64,000 nucleotides of DNA from a virus. Below the pieces are notes generated by a model that did not search any database, was not told where the DNA came from, and saw only the letters and a list, made by a program, of their open reading frames with translations. The position numbers were made by a program, and so were the translations under genes. Below, piece by piece: positions 45,052-53,467 of this stretch. The first letter of the stretch is position 1. Every line of letters starts with the position of its first letter. The DNA is taken from the IMG/VR virus record IMGVR_UViG_3300044815_000115, positions 1-64,000 of that record; one strand, 5' to 3'.

Positions 45052-46113
45052 ATGACACTGCGCACCCGTAAGCCCAGCGGCAAAATGGCCCCACCCGTGA
45101 TCCTCCTCGAAGGAGGCGAGGGCGCCGGCAAGAGCTGGGCGGCAGCTGCCCTGTCCGCTTCGGACAAGGTCGGGCGTACCTTCTGGCTGCAGGTCGGCAC
45201 CGAAGTGACCGCCGACGAATACGGCGCCATCCCCGGTGTCCGCTACGAGATCGTCGAGCACGACGGGTCCTGGCGGCAGATCTTCGGTGCGGTCACCGAC
45301 GCCAAGGTCGAGGCCGAGCAGGAACGCAAGCGCGGAGCCAAGCCGGCCGTCCTGGTCATCGACACCGTCGGTGCCCTTTGGGAGATGCTCTCCGACTGGG
45401 CATACAACCGCGCCAAGGGGTCCAAGAAGAACCAGGCCAAGCTGGCCGAGGATCCGAACGCCGAAATCGACGTCACCACCAACTTCTGGAACGACGCGAC
45501 CGGCCGCTGGCGCAAGCTCATGACCACGGCACTCACCTTCCCCGGCATCGTCGTTCTGCTGTCCCGGGGACGGGAGACGGTTCTCATGCAGAACGGCCAG
45601 CCCGTCATGGGCAAGACGGACTACAAGGTCGAGGGTCAGAAAGGCCTCACCTTCGACGTCCCGGTGTGGTTGCGGATGACGCGGGACATGGGCCCGCACA
45701 CCTGCCGGATCATGAAGCTCCGCTCGGTGCACAACGCGATCGATCCCCCGGTGCCCGGCACAGCTCAGCCCCGCAACCCGGGCAAGGTGCTGCCGGACTT
45801 CACCCTCGAGCGGCTGATCTTCGAGTACATCAAGTTCACCCCGGAGGGCTCCGAGGAGCGGGTGCTGGTGCCGATGAAGCCCGGCTCGGACGCCCCCCTG
45901 TCGGAGGCTGCCTCGATCCTCGAGTTGGCGGTGACGTCGGCCGAGGACGTCGAGAAGCAGTTGCGGGCCGCGTACGGCCGGATCAAGCCCGCATTGGACA
46001 ACAACGACATCAGCGTCCTCGAGGCGGACTACCTGAATTCGCTGGTGGCACGCCGCAAGGAAGCGATGTCCGCCAAGCCCGCCAAGGCTGAGCCTGTCGA
46101 GGCGGCTGCCTGA
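45052..46113 (+). CDS. Sak4-like RecA-fold ATPase
   Basis: The 353-residue protein has Walker A GGEGAGKSW (Lys27) and Walker B VLVIDTVGALW (Asp103), with a RecA-like core to about 240 and a C-terminal Lys/Ala tail. Sak4 proteins are phage single-strand-annealing partners with RecA-type ATPase. Neighbours (HNH nuclease, VRR-NUC, clamp) support a recombination module. ATG at 45052 follows GAGGAGTCACC. Confidence 0.75.
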   Translation: MTLRTRKPSGKMAPPVILLEGGEGAGKSWAAAALSASDKVGRTFWLQVGTEVTADEYGAIPGVRYEIVEHDGSWRQIFGAVTDAKVEAEQERKRGAKPAVLVIDTVGALWEMLSDWAYNRAKGSKKNQAKLAEDPNAEIDVTTNFWNDATGRWRKLMTTALTFPGIVVLLSRGRETVLMQNGQPVMGKTDYKVEGQKGLTFDVPVWLRMTRDMGPHTCRIMKLRSVHNAIDPPVPGTAQPRNPGKVLPDFTLERLIFEYIKFTPEGSEERVLVPMKPGSDAPLSEAASILELAVTSAEDVEKQLRAAYGRIKPALDNNDISVLEADYLNSLVARRKEAMSAKPAKAEPVEAAA

Positions 46114-46592
46114 TGGGCGACATGAAGGCCGGCGGCCGTACCGCGATGGCGGCGAAGCTGATCGCCGACGTGGTGACCGCCGAGCACAAGCCCGCCAAGG
46201 CGGGCCTGCTCGCGGACATGCTCGATGGTGGTGTGGAGCGGGTCGGGGTCACCGACGATGACGGGGCGAAGCTGGGCGCGGTCTCGTTGACTGTGCGCGG
46301 TCCGGCGCCCCAGGTGGTCGACGACCGGGCGTTCCTCGCGTGGGTGTTGAAGCGCTACCCAGACGAGATCGTTCAGGCGGTCCGCGCGTCGTTCACGGAG
46401 AAGCTACTGGCCGGCGCGAAAGCGGTCGGTGAGCCGATCGACCCGGCGACCGGTGAGCTGATCGACGGCGTGGACATGGTGGCGGGTGAGCCGTATCTGA
46501 CGGTGCGCCCGACCGCTGAGGCGAAGGAGCGGATGCGGGAGACGATCCTCGCGTCCGGCCTGCTTCAGCTCACCTCGGGTGACGCGGCATGA
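46113..46592 (+). CDS. hypothetical protein beside Sak4-like gene, 159 aa
   Basis: ATG at 46113 overlaps the previous stop. The product has AAKLIADVVTAEHKPAKAGL and LAWVLKRYPDEIVQAVRASF; no fold recognised. Genes of this type often sit between Sak4-like ATPases and nucleases in actinophages. Confidence 0.6.
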   Translation: MGDMKAGGRTAMAAKLIADVVTAEHKPAKAGLLADMLDGGVERVGVTDDDGAKLGAVSLTVRGPAPQVVDDRAFLAWVLKRYPDEIVQAVRASFTEKLLAGAKAVGEPIDPATGELIDGVDMVAGEPYLTVRPTAEAKERMRETILASGLLQLTSGDAA

Positions 46593-46975
46593 CTGACGTC
46601 GAAGTCACCTCGGTAGCCCAGCCCACCGAGGCTCAGACCCCGGTTACGGCCGAGGATGCCATCGACTTCTGCATCAGGCAGTTGCGCCGGGCGCCGGACA
46701 TCATCAAGGAACGTTTCAAGGCGTACAACGCGTTGAAACACGCCCTAGACATCAAGATGGCGCAGGTCGCCGACGCGACCGAGGGCACTGAACTGGCGAA
46801 GAAGCGTGCGGCGACCATCGCCTGCATCAGCGAGCGGCAGGCGATGGACAGCGCGCACGAGGCGTACAAGTACGCGCAGGCGCGCGCCCGTGCACTGGAA
46901 AAGGAACTGTCGGGGCTGCAGTCGGTCAACAAGTCGGTCACGAACTCGTACAACACGAGCGGGTGGCGGTCGTGA
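46589..46975 (+). CDS. coiled-coil protein, 128 aa
   Basis: ATG at 46589 overlaps the previous stop. The product is helical with VTAEDAIDFCIRQLRRAPD and AQARARALEKELSGLQSV, likely coiled coil. Coupled to the HNH gene. Function unknown. Confidence 0.6.
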   Translation: MTDVEVTSVAQPTEAQTPVTAEDAIDFCIRQLRRAPDIIKERFKAYNALKHALDIKMAQVADATEGTELAKKRAATIACISERQAMDSAHEAYKYAQARARALEKELSGLQSVNKSVTNSYNTSGWRS

Positions 46976-47514
46976 AGCGCGGCGGCGAGCTCAAGCGCGC
47001 CAAGCCGCTCGAACGGAAGTCGGCGCTTACCGCATCGCCGCTCGCACGCTCGTCGCTGCACGCCAATCAGGCGAACCAGCGTCACCAGCCGAAAGCGCAG
47101 CGCCGCAACACGGGCCCGTCCGGCAAGGTCGTCGCCCAGATCGCCCAGCGTGACGAGTGGTCCTGTTTCCGCTGCGGCGGTTCGTGTCACGGTCGGCGCG
47201 GCGTCGACTGGTCTGTTCAGCATCGCCGGGCCCGGGGGATGGGCGGGACGAGACGGCCGGACGCGAACGAGCCGCAGAACCTGATCCTGCTCTGCGGGTC
47301 CGCGACGTCGCCTGGCGGCTGTCACCTGCGCGTCGAGCAACGCCACGCCTCCGACGCTTCCGCCGGGTGGGGGATCAAGCAGTCCGAGAACCCGCTGCAG
47401 GTGCCTGTTCTGCACTGGCAGTACGGCCTGGTCTTCCTCTGGGCTGACGGCGGCTTCGGCTCCCGGCCCGCAACGACTTCCAATCCGACCGCCGAGGAGG
47501 CGACCTTTTCATGA
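46972..47514 (+). CDS. HNH endonuclease
   Basis: GTG at 46972 overlaps the previous stop. The 180-residue product has CFRCGGSC, then VQHRRARGMGGTRRPDANEP and NLILLCGSA...GGCHLRVEQRH, the HNH signature with zinc ligands. Lys-rich N-terminus suggests DNA binding. Likely acts in phage DNA recombination or packaging-type cleavage. Confidence 0.8.
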   Translation: MKRGGELKRAKPLERKSALTASPLARSSLHANQANQRHQPKAQRRNTGPSGKVVAQIAQRDEWSCFRCGGSCHGRRGVDWSVQHRRARGMGGTRRPDANEPQNLILLCGSATSPGGCHLRVEQRHASDASAGWGIKQSENPLQVPVLHWQYGLVFLWADGGFGSRPATTSNPTAEEATFS

Positions 47515-48149
47515 TCCTTGTCCCTACCGGTGAACTCACCGGCGTCCTCGGCGACGTCATCCCGTTCGCCTGCCCCGACGACGACCTGCCCACCCTCAAC
47601 TGTGTCCGCATCGAATGGGACGGCGCAATGCTGCACACGCTGGCCACCGACAGGTTTCGGATCGCCTGGTCGATGTGGCACCCCGACGACCAGCCCGACC
47701 TCGACTCGCAGGACGACCTGTTCACCACGTGGGGCGGAGCCGACGACCCATGGCAGGCCACGATCTGCCTGGACGACGCCAAGGAACTCGTGAAGGTGTT
47801 CAAGCTGCCCAGCAAGGAGCAGCGGGTTCCGCTGGCACTCGACCTCGACCGGCAGCAGGTCACCGTCCGCCGCGACCGGGACACCGGCTACACGGCGCTG
47901 CGCCTGGACATCCCGGACCAGCAGGCGGAGTTCCCCGACGTGCGGACGCTGCTGTCGGACAGCGACCGGATCGAACCGGTCACTGGTCTGATGTTCAACG
48001 CCAAGTACCTCGCCGACTTCAGCAAGGTCCGCCCGCGGTCGCCGCTGCAGATGTCGTTCACCGGGTCGACAGGGATCGCGCACGTGTCGATCGGTAAGCG
48101 GTTCACCGGAGCGATCATGCCGGTGCGCGAGGGCGAGACAGCGTCATGA
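47511..48149 (+). CDS. short DnaN-like sliding clamp
   Basis: The 212-residue product has VRIEWDGAMLHTLATDRFRI, matching the conserved ATDRxRL segment of beta clamps, and ends with IGKRFTGAIMPVRE like the clamp C-terminus. Normal beta clamps have three domains (about 370 residues); this one lacks the length for all three, so it may be a two-domain variant. A phage clamp could tether polymerase or the nearby nucleases. Assignment is by motif. Confidence 0.7.
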   Translation: MILVPTGELTGVLGDVIPFACPDDDLPTLNCVRIEWDGAMLHTLATDRFRIAWSMWHPDDQPDLDSQDDLFTTWGGADDPWQATICLDDAKELVKVFKLPSKEQRVPLALDLDRQQVTVRRDRDTGYTALRLDIPDQQAEFPDVRTLLSDSDRIEPVTGLMFNAKYLADFSKVRPRSPLQMSFTGSTGIAHVSIGKRFTGAIMPVREGETAS

Positions 48150-48604
48150 TCCGCGCAATCACGATCCGGCAACCCTTCGCGAGCAGTATTTCCGTCGGCG
48201 CGAAGACGGTCGAGAACCGCGGGCGGCGCGTCTCCTGGCGCGGCGAGCTCGCCATCCACGCCGGTCTGACAGTTGACGCCTGGGCGTACGGGGACGAGCG
48301 GGTACAGGAGGCGCTCGGCGAGACCCTGCCCGCCCTTGCCCTGCCCACCGGAGCGGTGATCGCTGTCGCCGAACTGGTCGACTGCCATCCGGCGGAACAG
48401 CCGGCGGGCAGACTCGACCCGACGTGCTGCCAGCCGTGGGGCGAGAAGCGCCACGGCGGCGGTCCCGCCTTCCACCTCATCCTCGCGAACATCTGGGCGT
48501 TGGACGTCCCGGTGCCGTGCCGTGGCTCGCTGCCGATCGGCTGGACGGTGCCGGCTGAGGTCGAGGAGCAGGTTCGGGCGCAGCTCGCTGGGGTGACCCG
48601 ATGA
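48146..48604 (+). CDS. ASCH-domain protein
   Basis: ATG at 48146 overlaps the previous stop. The first half has TIRQPFASSISVGAKTVENR and GELAIHAG, the ASCH pattern. ASCH domains bind RNA or modified nucleotides. The second half is specific to this family. Coupled downstream. Confidence 0.75.
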   Translation: MIRAITIRQPFASSISVGAKTVENRGRRVSWRGELAIHAGLTVDAWAYGDERVQEALGETLPALALPTGAVIAVAELVDCHPAEQPAGRLDPTCCQPWGEKRHGGGPAFHLILANIWALDVPVPCRGSLPIGWTVPAEVEEQVRAQLAGVTR

Positions 48605-48858
48605 TGGGCTTCCTCAAGGACCGACGGGCCGCGCGCCGTGCAACCGACGAGCGCAAGGTGCTGGCCGCGATCGCCATGCTGCGCCCGTCGCAGGCGTCCG
48701 GCTATCCGATCTCCCGGCTGGCGCACATGGGTGTCGGGAAGGTGTACGCGGTGCTGGCCCGGCTGGAGCGGTCAGGGCAGGTCGTCTCGGACTGGGCTGA
48801 CGGGCCGTACCCGCGGCGGCGGCTGTACCGGGCGACTCGGGCCGGGGTGCGGTCGTGA
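48601..48858 (+). CDS. PadR-like winged-helix protein, 85 aa
   Basis: ATG at 48601 or 48604 overlaps the previous stop. HTH at GYPISRLAHMGVGKVYAVLA with a following wing (RSGQVVSDWADG). Likely regulator. Confidence 0.65.
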   Translation: MMGFLKDRRAARRATDERKVLAAIAMLRPSQASGYPISRLAHMGVGKVYAVLARLERSGQVVSDWADGPYPRRRLYRATRAGVRS

Positions 48859-49217
48859 CCGCGCCAACCATGTCCGAGGACGACCTCCTCTGCGCCGTCC
48901 TGGACCTCGCGAAGACGCTCGGGATCCGCTCGGCGCATTTCCGGCCGGCGCAATCGCAGACCGGGCGGTGGCTGACCGCAGTCCAGGGTGACGGGAAGGG
49001 CTACCCGGATTTGACGCTGGTCGGTAAGGGCGGCGTCCTGTTCCGGGAGTTGAAGTCCGCGAAGGGTGCGCACTACCCGGAGCAGAAGGCGTGGCTGGCG
49101 GCGCTGACCGAAGCGGGTGCTGACGCCGACAGTTGGCGCCCAGCCGACCTGCATTCGGGGCGTATCGAGGCGGAGCTCCGCGCGGTGCGCAAGACGCGAA
49201 TGCGGTGCCCGCAGTGA
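48855..49217 (+). CDS. VRR-NUC endonuclease
   Basis: GTG at 48855 overlaps the previous stop. The 120-residue product has the nuclease motif GKGYPDLTLVG (Asp52), LFRELKSAKG (Glu65-x-Lys67) and PEQKAWLAALTEAG, matching VRR-NUC Holliday-junction-type nucleases. Completes the recombination cluster. Confidence 0.8.
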   Translation: MTAPTMSEDDLLCAVLDLAKTLGIRSAHFRPAQSQTGRWLTAVQGDGKGYPDLTLVGKGGVLFRELKSAKGAHYPEQKAWLAALTEAGADADSWRPADLHSGRIEAELRAVRKTRMRCPQ

Positions 49218-49378
49218 CCGCCGTCGTCATCCCGCTGCGCAGGTCCGCCGGCCCCTGCAACTCAGGCACTATCCCGGATGGTTTCAGCCCACCGTGCGGG
49301 GACCTGGTGACACGCCCCTACGTGTGCGGACCTCGATGCGACCGGCACCGTCCCGTCAACCGGCGGGAGGCGTCGTGA
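49214..49378 (+). CDS. small Cys-rich protein, 54 aa
   Basis: GTG at 49214 overlaps the previous stop. Cys in SAGPCNSG, PPCGDL and VCGPRCDRHR fit a zinc fold. Coupled to the regulator gene. Confidence 0.55.
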   Translation: MTAVVIPLRRSAGPCNSGTIPDGFSPPCGDLVTRPYVCGPRCDRHRPVNRREAS

Positions 49379-50190
49379 ACACCGCCCCAATCGACCGTTC
49401 CGGCTGTCCCGCCAGACGCCACGGCGAGTACTGGATGGTCCACAAGGACGGCTGCCGCTGCCCCGACGCGGTCTTCGCCTACTTCCGGTACAACAAGGCG
49501 AAGAAGCGCGGAGAGCGCCGTGTCGTCGACGCGACAGCGGCCCGACGCATCACCCAGGGGCTCGCCTTCCACGGCTTCCACGTCGACCTCATCGCCGAGA
49601 TGGCGGGTGTCAGCGCCCGGACTGTGGCCGGTTTACAGTCCGGTTCGAAACCGACCCTGTGGCGCAGCAAGGACGAGGCCCTGCGACAACTCGCCCGGAG
49701 CATCCGCCTCGACCAGCCACGCAGCGGATGGGATGCGAATCGTGCCCGCTCGGCCGCCCGCCGCAACGGCTGGGTGCCCCTCGCGGCGTGGGATGACGAG
49801 ACCATCGGTAACCCCACTGTTGGACCGGAACTGGGCGGCCGGGGTGAGGACATCGTCGACGAGGTTGCTGTCGCTCTCGCCGTCAAAGGCGAAAGGTTGC
49901 GCCTGACCGATTCGGAGCAGGTTGAGGCGCTGCGCCTGGGCGTGAGGCAGGGCGAGCCCCTGTCGGAGGTTTCGAGTCGGCTCGGCATCAACTACTCGGG
50001 CGCCCGGCGGCTTGTGGCCGGCGGTTCGACGCCACGCCGGAGCAAGCAGGCTCGTGTTGAAGCCGAGGTGGTTCGTGTCGGCGCCACCCACGACGACCGT
50101 GCTATCGCCGCCCTGGTGGGCGTGCATTTCACGACCGTTGCCCGCGCCCGCCAGCGTCTCGCTGAGCGGCAACAACAACTTGCGTCCTGA
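49375..50190 (+). CDS. multi-HTH regulator with N-terminal Cys site, 271 aa
   Basis: GTG at 49375 overlaps the previous stop. The N-terminus has RSGCPARRHGEYWMVHKDGC and RCPDAVFAYFRY, typical of actinophage transcription factors with a Cys-bound fold. Three HTH segments follow: LIAEMAGVSARTVAGLQSG (about 65-85), LSEVSSRLGINYSGARRL (near 200) and IAALVGVHFTTVARARQR (near 250). Likely controls early or late phage genes. Confidence 0.75.
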   Translation: MNTAPIDRSGCPARRHGEYWMVHKDGCRCPDAVFAYFRYNKAKKRGERRVVDATAARRITQGLAFHGFHVDLIAEMAGVSARTVAGLQSGSKPTLWRSKDEALRQLARSIRLDQPRSGWDANRARSAARRNGWVPLAAWDDETIGNPTVGPELGGRGEDIVDEVAVALAVKGERLRLTDSEQVEALRLGVRQGEPLSEVSSRLGINYSGARRLVAGGSTPRRSKQARVEAEVVRVGATHDDRAIAALVGVHFTTVARARQRLAERQQQLAS

Positions 50191-50206
50191 AATCGATCGG
50201 AGTCCC

Positions 50207-50416
50207 ATGTCCCACACCCACATGATCGAGACGACTGGCGGCCTGCCCACGTCGGCCCTGCTACGCGACGCCTTGGAGCAGTTGAGACGGTTCCGCGACT
50301 TCACCGAATGGTGCGCCCGACTCGACCAGCCGGACCCGCAGCCGTCCGAGGAGCAGGCACGGTTGAGGCTTGAGATCCGGCACGTCGCCGAGACGGCGCG
50401 GGCGGTGCTGTCATGA
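50207..50416 (+). CDS. small helical protein, 69 aa
   Basis: ATG at 50207 follows CGGAGTCCC. Helical charged product (LRDALEQLRRFRDFTEWCA). Coupled to the next gene. Function unknown. Confidence 0.6.
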   Translation: MSHTHMIETTGGLPTSALLRDALEQLRRFRDFTEWCARLDQPDPQPSEEQARLRLEIRHVAETARAVLS

Positions 50417-50721
50417 CCGTCACCTACATGCCCACGCAGACCGCCGCTTTCCTCGCCGCGGGCTGTTTCCAGCACCTGTGGGATCAGGTGCAGGACGAGC
50501 AGTCGCAGGGCTGCTGCCCCGAATGCTGCGCCCCGTGCAGCGGGTTGCGGGCACTGTTCGAGCTCGGCCAGCTGGACGACCTGTACGCCGCGTATGTGGA
50601 GATCGTCGGCGGGGAGCACGGGATCTGGGATGCGGCTGCCGGGCGGGTGCGCCGTGACTGGCTGATCCCCGCCTGGTCGGTGGTCCTCGGCTGCCACGGC
50701 GAGCGCGGGGAGACGCCGTGA
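50413..50721 (+). CDS. Cys-rich hypothetical protein, 102 aa
   Basis: ATG at 50413 overlaps the previous stop. The centre has GCCPECCAPCSGLRALFE, a dense Cys site, and the rest is helical. Function unknown. Confidence 0.6.
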   Translation: MTVTYMPTQTAAFLAAGCFQHLWDQVQDEQSQGCCPECCAPCSGLRALFELGQLDDLYAAYVEIVGGEHGIWDAAAGRVRRDWLIPAWSVVLGCHGERGETP

Positions 50722-50921
50722 GGAGCGCGGACACCTACAGCGGGCGAGCGTGCAACTGCTTCGAGGCTGTCATCGAAGATGGGGCGGCCGAGTTGTCTGC
50801 CCAAGTCGATGCCGTGACTACCGACGAGTTGTTCGACCTGCAGTGGCACGCCGAGCGTCTCGCCAAGGTGGCGCGCGCTGAGTGGCTGAACCGGGTCAGG
50901 CGACCGGCGGGTGAGTCGTGA
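50718..50921 (+). CDS. small helical protein, 67 aa
   Basis: GTG at 50718 overlaps the previous stop. Helical, acidic then basic (DELFDLQWHAERLAKVARAE). Coupled to the LexA-like gene. Confidence 0.55.
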   Translation: MRSADTYSGRACNCFEAVIEDGAAELSAQVDAVTTDELFDLQWHAERLAKVARAEWLNRVRRPAGES

Positions 50922-51163
50922 CCGCGCCCGTCGTGCCGCTGCTCACCGTCACCCAGCTTCGCGTCGTCGAGGTGATCCGCGCCTACGCCGTCGAGCACGG
51001 TTTCGCGCCGTCGGTCCGGGAGATCGCCGAGCTGTCCGGCCTGTCGTCGTCGTCGTGCTGGTACCAGATCAATCAACTCGCGCGTAAGGGCTGGATCCGC
51101 CGCCACCCGCACCGGCCGCGGGCTCTGGTCGTCCTCAACCCGGCGGACGGGAGCGACTCCTGA
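50918..51163 (+). CDS. LexA N-terminal DNA-binding domain protein without protease
   Basis: GTG at 50918 overlaps the previous stop. The 81-residue product matches the LexA winged-helix domain: LTVTQLRVVEVIRAYAVEHG, PSVREIAELSGLSSSSCWYQ and IRRHPHRPRALVV. The S24 autoprotease domain (cleavage site, Ser/Lys dyad) is absent, so RecA-dependent self-cleavage is not possible. It may act as a non-inducible SOS-box competitor or regulate phage operators. Confidence 0.8.
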   Translation: MTAPVVPLLTVTQLRVVEVIRAYAVEHGFAPSVREIAELSGLSSSSCWYQINQLARKGWIRRHPHRPRALVVLNPADGSDS

Positions 51164-51222
51164 TGATCCGCACGCTGGAGGAGATCAGGGCTGAACGGCC
51201 GCCGCTCGGGTGGTTGCTGTGA
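51163..51222 (+). CDS. 19-residue coupled frame
   Basis: ATG at 51163 overlaps the LexA-like stop (TGATG) and its stop overlaps the next GTG. Product MIRTLEEIRAERPPLGWLL. Coupling on both ends supports translation, though the function may be coupling itself. Confidence 0.4.
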   Translation: MIRTLEEIRAERPPLGWLL

Positions 51223-51428
51223 CGAACTACCCGACGACCCGGTTGGCGCGCGGCTCGGCCCGGCGTGAAGTCCTGGACCGCTACCTGGAACGTGCCGTCC
51301 GGGACGCACATCGGGACACCCGGACTATCGCGTGCGCGGAGGACCGCCATGTCGGCCAGTTGGGCGGGTGTGCGGTGGACGGCACCCGATGCCTGTGCGG
51401 CTGCCACGACCCGGCGGTGACGTCGTGA
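51219..51428 (+). CDS. small Cys-rich-ended protein, 69 aa
   Basis: GTG at 51219 overlaps the tiny frame stop. Helical start, then CAVDGTRCLCGCHDP, a probable zinc site. Coupled by TGATG to the next gene. Confidence 0.6.
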   Translation: MTNYPTTRLARGSARREVLDRYLERAVRDAHRDTRTIACAEDRHVGQLGGCAVDGTRCLCGCHDPAVTS

Positions 51429-51793
51429 TGAACGGCTACGAGTACGGCTACGCCCGGGGTGAGGACACCGTGTGGTGCATCCGTAAGGACGGTGTGAAGG
51501 CGCGGATGTTGTGCGGCCGGGAGGTCGGGTTCGTGCCCGTCATCCAACCGGAGCATCCGAAAAGTGTGCACCGGGACTGCATTGAGGCCATGTACGGGGC
51601 TGTGCAGAGGGCCGTGGACCGGCCGTCGTCGCAGGTCGGCTATGCGGTGTGCCCTGCGTGTGCGGGTGAGGCCGCCGTGTTCCAGGGTCGGCTGCAGGCC
51701 CACGGTGAGTGGAGGGTCGGCCCGGACGGTGGGCGGTATCAGTCCGAGGTGCCGTGTGTTGGCGTGAATTTGCCTGCCCGGAGGAAGCGGTGA
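51428..51793 (+). CDS. hypothetical protein with CPAC site, 121 aa
   Basis: ATG at 51428 overlaps the previous stop. The product has HRDCIEAMYGAVQRAVDRP and CPAC, plus four other Cys. Ends facing a leftward HTH gene. Function unknown. Confidence 0.6.
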   Translation: MNGYEYGYARGEDTVWCIRKDGVKARMLCGREVGFVPVIQPEHPKSVHRDCIEAMYGAVQRAVDRPSSQVGYAVCPACAGEAAVFQGRLQAHGEWRVGPDGGRYQSEVPCVGVNLPARRKR

Positions 51794-51819
51794 GGGCGGC
51801 GGGTGCGGAGGGCTGTCGG

Positions 51820-52065
51820 CTACTCGGTCTGCGCCGCTTCGGCCTTTTCGGCTTCAGAGACCAGTGTGCCGACGTACTCGCGGGTGTACCCGGCCCTGCG
51901 GCCGACCTCAGACTTCGACATTCCGGATCTGACTGCCGCAACACAGGCGGCGTGCAGAGTCTCGCGCTGGACGTCGAGCTGCTTCTGGATACGGCTGAAC
52001 GTACGAGCAGCTTCATCGAGGGCGAGTGCCTCGTCGGACTTGGTGAGACGGCGAGGACCGGGCAT
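51820..52065 (-). CDS. HTH regulator, 81 aa
   Basis: From ATG at 52065 the product has SGMSKSEVGRRAGYTREYVG, a homeodomain-like HTH preceded by a long charged helix (DEALALDEAARTFSRIQKQL). The start is favoured because GACAAT seven bases upstream resembles a leaderless -10 and overlaps a GTGCG/CGCAC repeat. Divergent from 52209. Confidence 0.65.
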   Translation of the reverse strand: MPGPRRLTKSDEALALDEAARTFSRIQKQLDVQRETLHAACVAAVRSGMSKSEVGRRAGYTREYVGTLVSEAEKAEAAQTE

Positions 52066-52162
52066 GTGCGGGATTGTCGCACAAGCGTGATCGCGAAGCA
52101 GGGTAGCGGACTCTGTTCTCGTTTGTCCTTGGGCTTGAAAGTGTGAAGTCACTCCGCAATAC

Positions 52163-52187
52163 TAGTTCGCGTACCTAGTCCGCGTTA
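52163..52187. promoter_or_regulatory. direct repeats between divergent genes
   Basis: CTAGTTCGCGTAC and CTAGTCCGCGTTA lie in tandem about 20 bp before the rightward ATG at 52209. They are likely operator half-sites of the leftward HTH protein. Confidence 0.45.
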
Positions 52188-52208
52188 ACCCGCCTTGGAG
52201 GACGCCGC

Positions 52209-52406
52209 ATGAGCTACCAGCGACCCGAACTCGGCCCTTACACCCGCAAGTCCGACGGCGCCGACGTTCTCGTCCTCGGCTCCACCGGCAGCGAGTGGAA
52301 CGACAGCGTCCTCTGCTCGCGCACGACTGAGGACGGCAAACGCACTTGGCATGTCCGGCTGGAGAACTTCTGGAAGAAGTACGAGCCGAAGGGCGATGCC
52401 ACGTGA
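52209..52406 (+). CDS. small acidic protein, 65 aa
   Basis: ATG at 52209 follows TTGGAGGACGCCGC. Beta-rich product (KSDGADVLVLGSTGSEWN). Coupled to the next gene. Function unknown. Confidence 0.6.
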   Translation: MSYQRPELGPYTRKSDGADVLVLGSTGSEWNDSVLCSRTTEDGKRTWHVRLENFWKKYEPKGDAT

Positions 52407-52861
52407 CCGCCGTTCCCGTCGAGATCGCCTCCGACTTCCTCGATGTCGCCTCCGTCGTAACCGGCGGCTCCTCCCTGCCGCTGACCGGCTGGCAGCGCAC
52501 CGCCGCCATCCAGGCCATGCACGCCCTCGACTACCGCATCGAACGCATCCAGCAGGCGTTGCAGATCGAACGGCGCTGGTATCTGGCAAGGGTGGCCCGC
52601 GAAGAGGCGGGCATCGACTTGTACGCGGGCGACGACCAGCCCGACCTGCTCGCCGTCGAATGGGTTCGTGCCGGCGCCCGGCTGCGGCTTCGGGGTGCCG
52701 ACCGGGACGCGGCGATTGTCGCGTTGGCGGCTGACGGCAAATCCGCGCCCGAGATCGCCCGGCGGATCGGCATCTCGTCCACCGAGGTTTCGAAGGCCGC
52801 CCAACGGCTGGGTGTGGCCACGAACGCGGGCAAAAACAACCGCACCCTCATCGCCGCCTGA
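52403..52861 (+). CDS. HTH protein, 152 aa
   Basis: GTG at 52403 overlaps the previous stop. Helical N-terminus (GWQRTAAIQAMHALDYRIER) then KSAPEIARRIGISSTEVSKA as HTH near 115-135. Likely a regulator. Followed by an unlinked ribosome site for the next gene. Confidence 0.65.
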   Translation: MTAVPVEIASDFLDVASVVTGGSSLPLTGWQRTAAIQAMHALDYRIERIQQALQIERRWYLARVAREEAGIDLYAGDDQPDLLAVEWVRAGARLRLRGADRDAAIVALAADGKSAPEIARRIGISSTEVSKAAQRLGVATNAGKNNRTLIAA

Positions 52862-52876
52862 CCCCCTGGAGGAACC

Positions 52877-53467
52877 GTGACCGACACAAGGACCACCGAC
52901 CCCTGCTACTACTGCAACGACGCAGGCTGCGCCAGCTGCGACGCCACACTCGACACCACGCCCGGCGGCATCGTCCGTCTCGCCGCGGACAGGATCGGCG
53001 AGAGCGGCTACACCGACACCAGCATCTACGCGCTCACCGCCGACCTGCTCCAGGTCATCGGTGACGACATGGCCGACTCCGGCGCCAAAGAGCAGGAGTA
53101 CCCGAACCATGCCGCGTTCGCCCGCTGGCAGGTCGTCGACGAGTACGGCAAGGGATGGATCAACCATCCCGGCTGGGATGAGGCACTGAAGCTGGCCCGC
53201 GCGATCCTCGGCCAGTCGGAACCGAACCGGGCCGACCATGTCGTTGACTCGCAGGCCGTCGTGGATCACTGGAACGAACAGCACCCGGTCGGCACCTCGG
53301 TTCGCTACTGGACCGGCGACCGGCAGGGCGACGGGAAGGTCAGCCGGACCCGCTCGCGCGCCGATCTGCTGGGTGGCCACACCGCCGTCGTCTGGGTCGA
53401 GGGGCACGGTGCCTGCATCGCCCTGTCGCACATCCGCGTGCTCACCGAAGCGGAGGCGGCCCGATGA
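52877..53467 (+). CDS. hypothetical protein with N-terminal Cys site, 196 aa
   Basis: GTG at 52877 follows TGGAGGAACC. N-terminal DPCYYCNDAGCASCDATLDT is a zinc-like site; a helical centre (LKLARAILGQSEPNRAD) and a beta end follow (GDGKVSRTRSRADLLGGH). Function unknown. Confidence 0.6.
   Translation: MTDTRTTDPCYYCNDAGCASCDATLDTTPGGIVRLAADRIGESGYTDTSIYALTADLLQVIGDDMADSGAKEQEYPNHAAFARWQVVDEYGKGWINHPGWDEALKLARAILGQSEPNRADHVVDSQAVVDHWNEQHPVGTSVRYWTGDRQGDGKVSRTRSRADLLGGHTAVVWVEGHGACIALSHIRVLTEAEAAR

Noticed and set aside
52238-53431. 397-residue leftward frame
   Set aside because: It is antisense to 52209-53467 coupled genes; no domain match.
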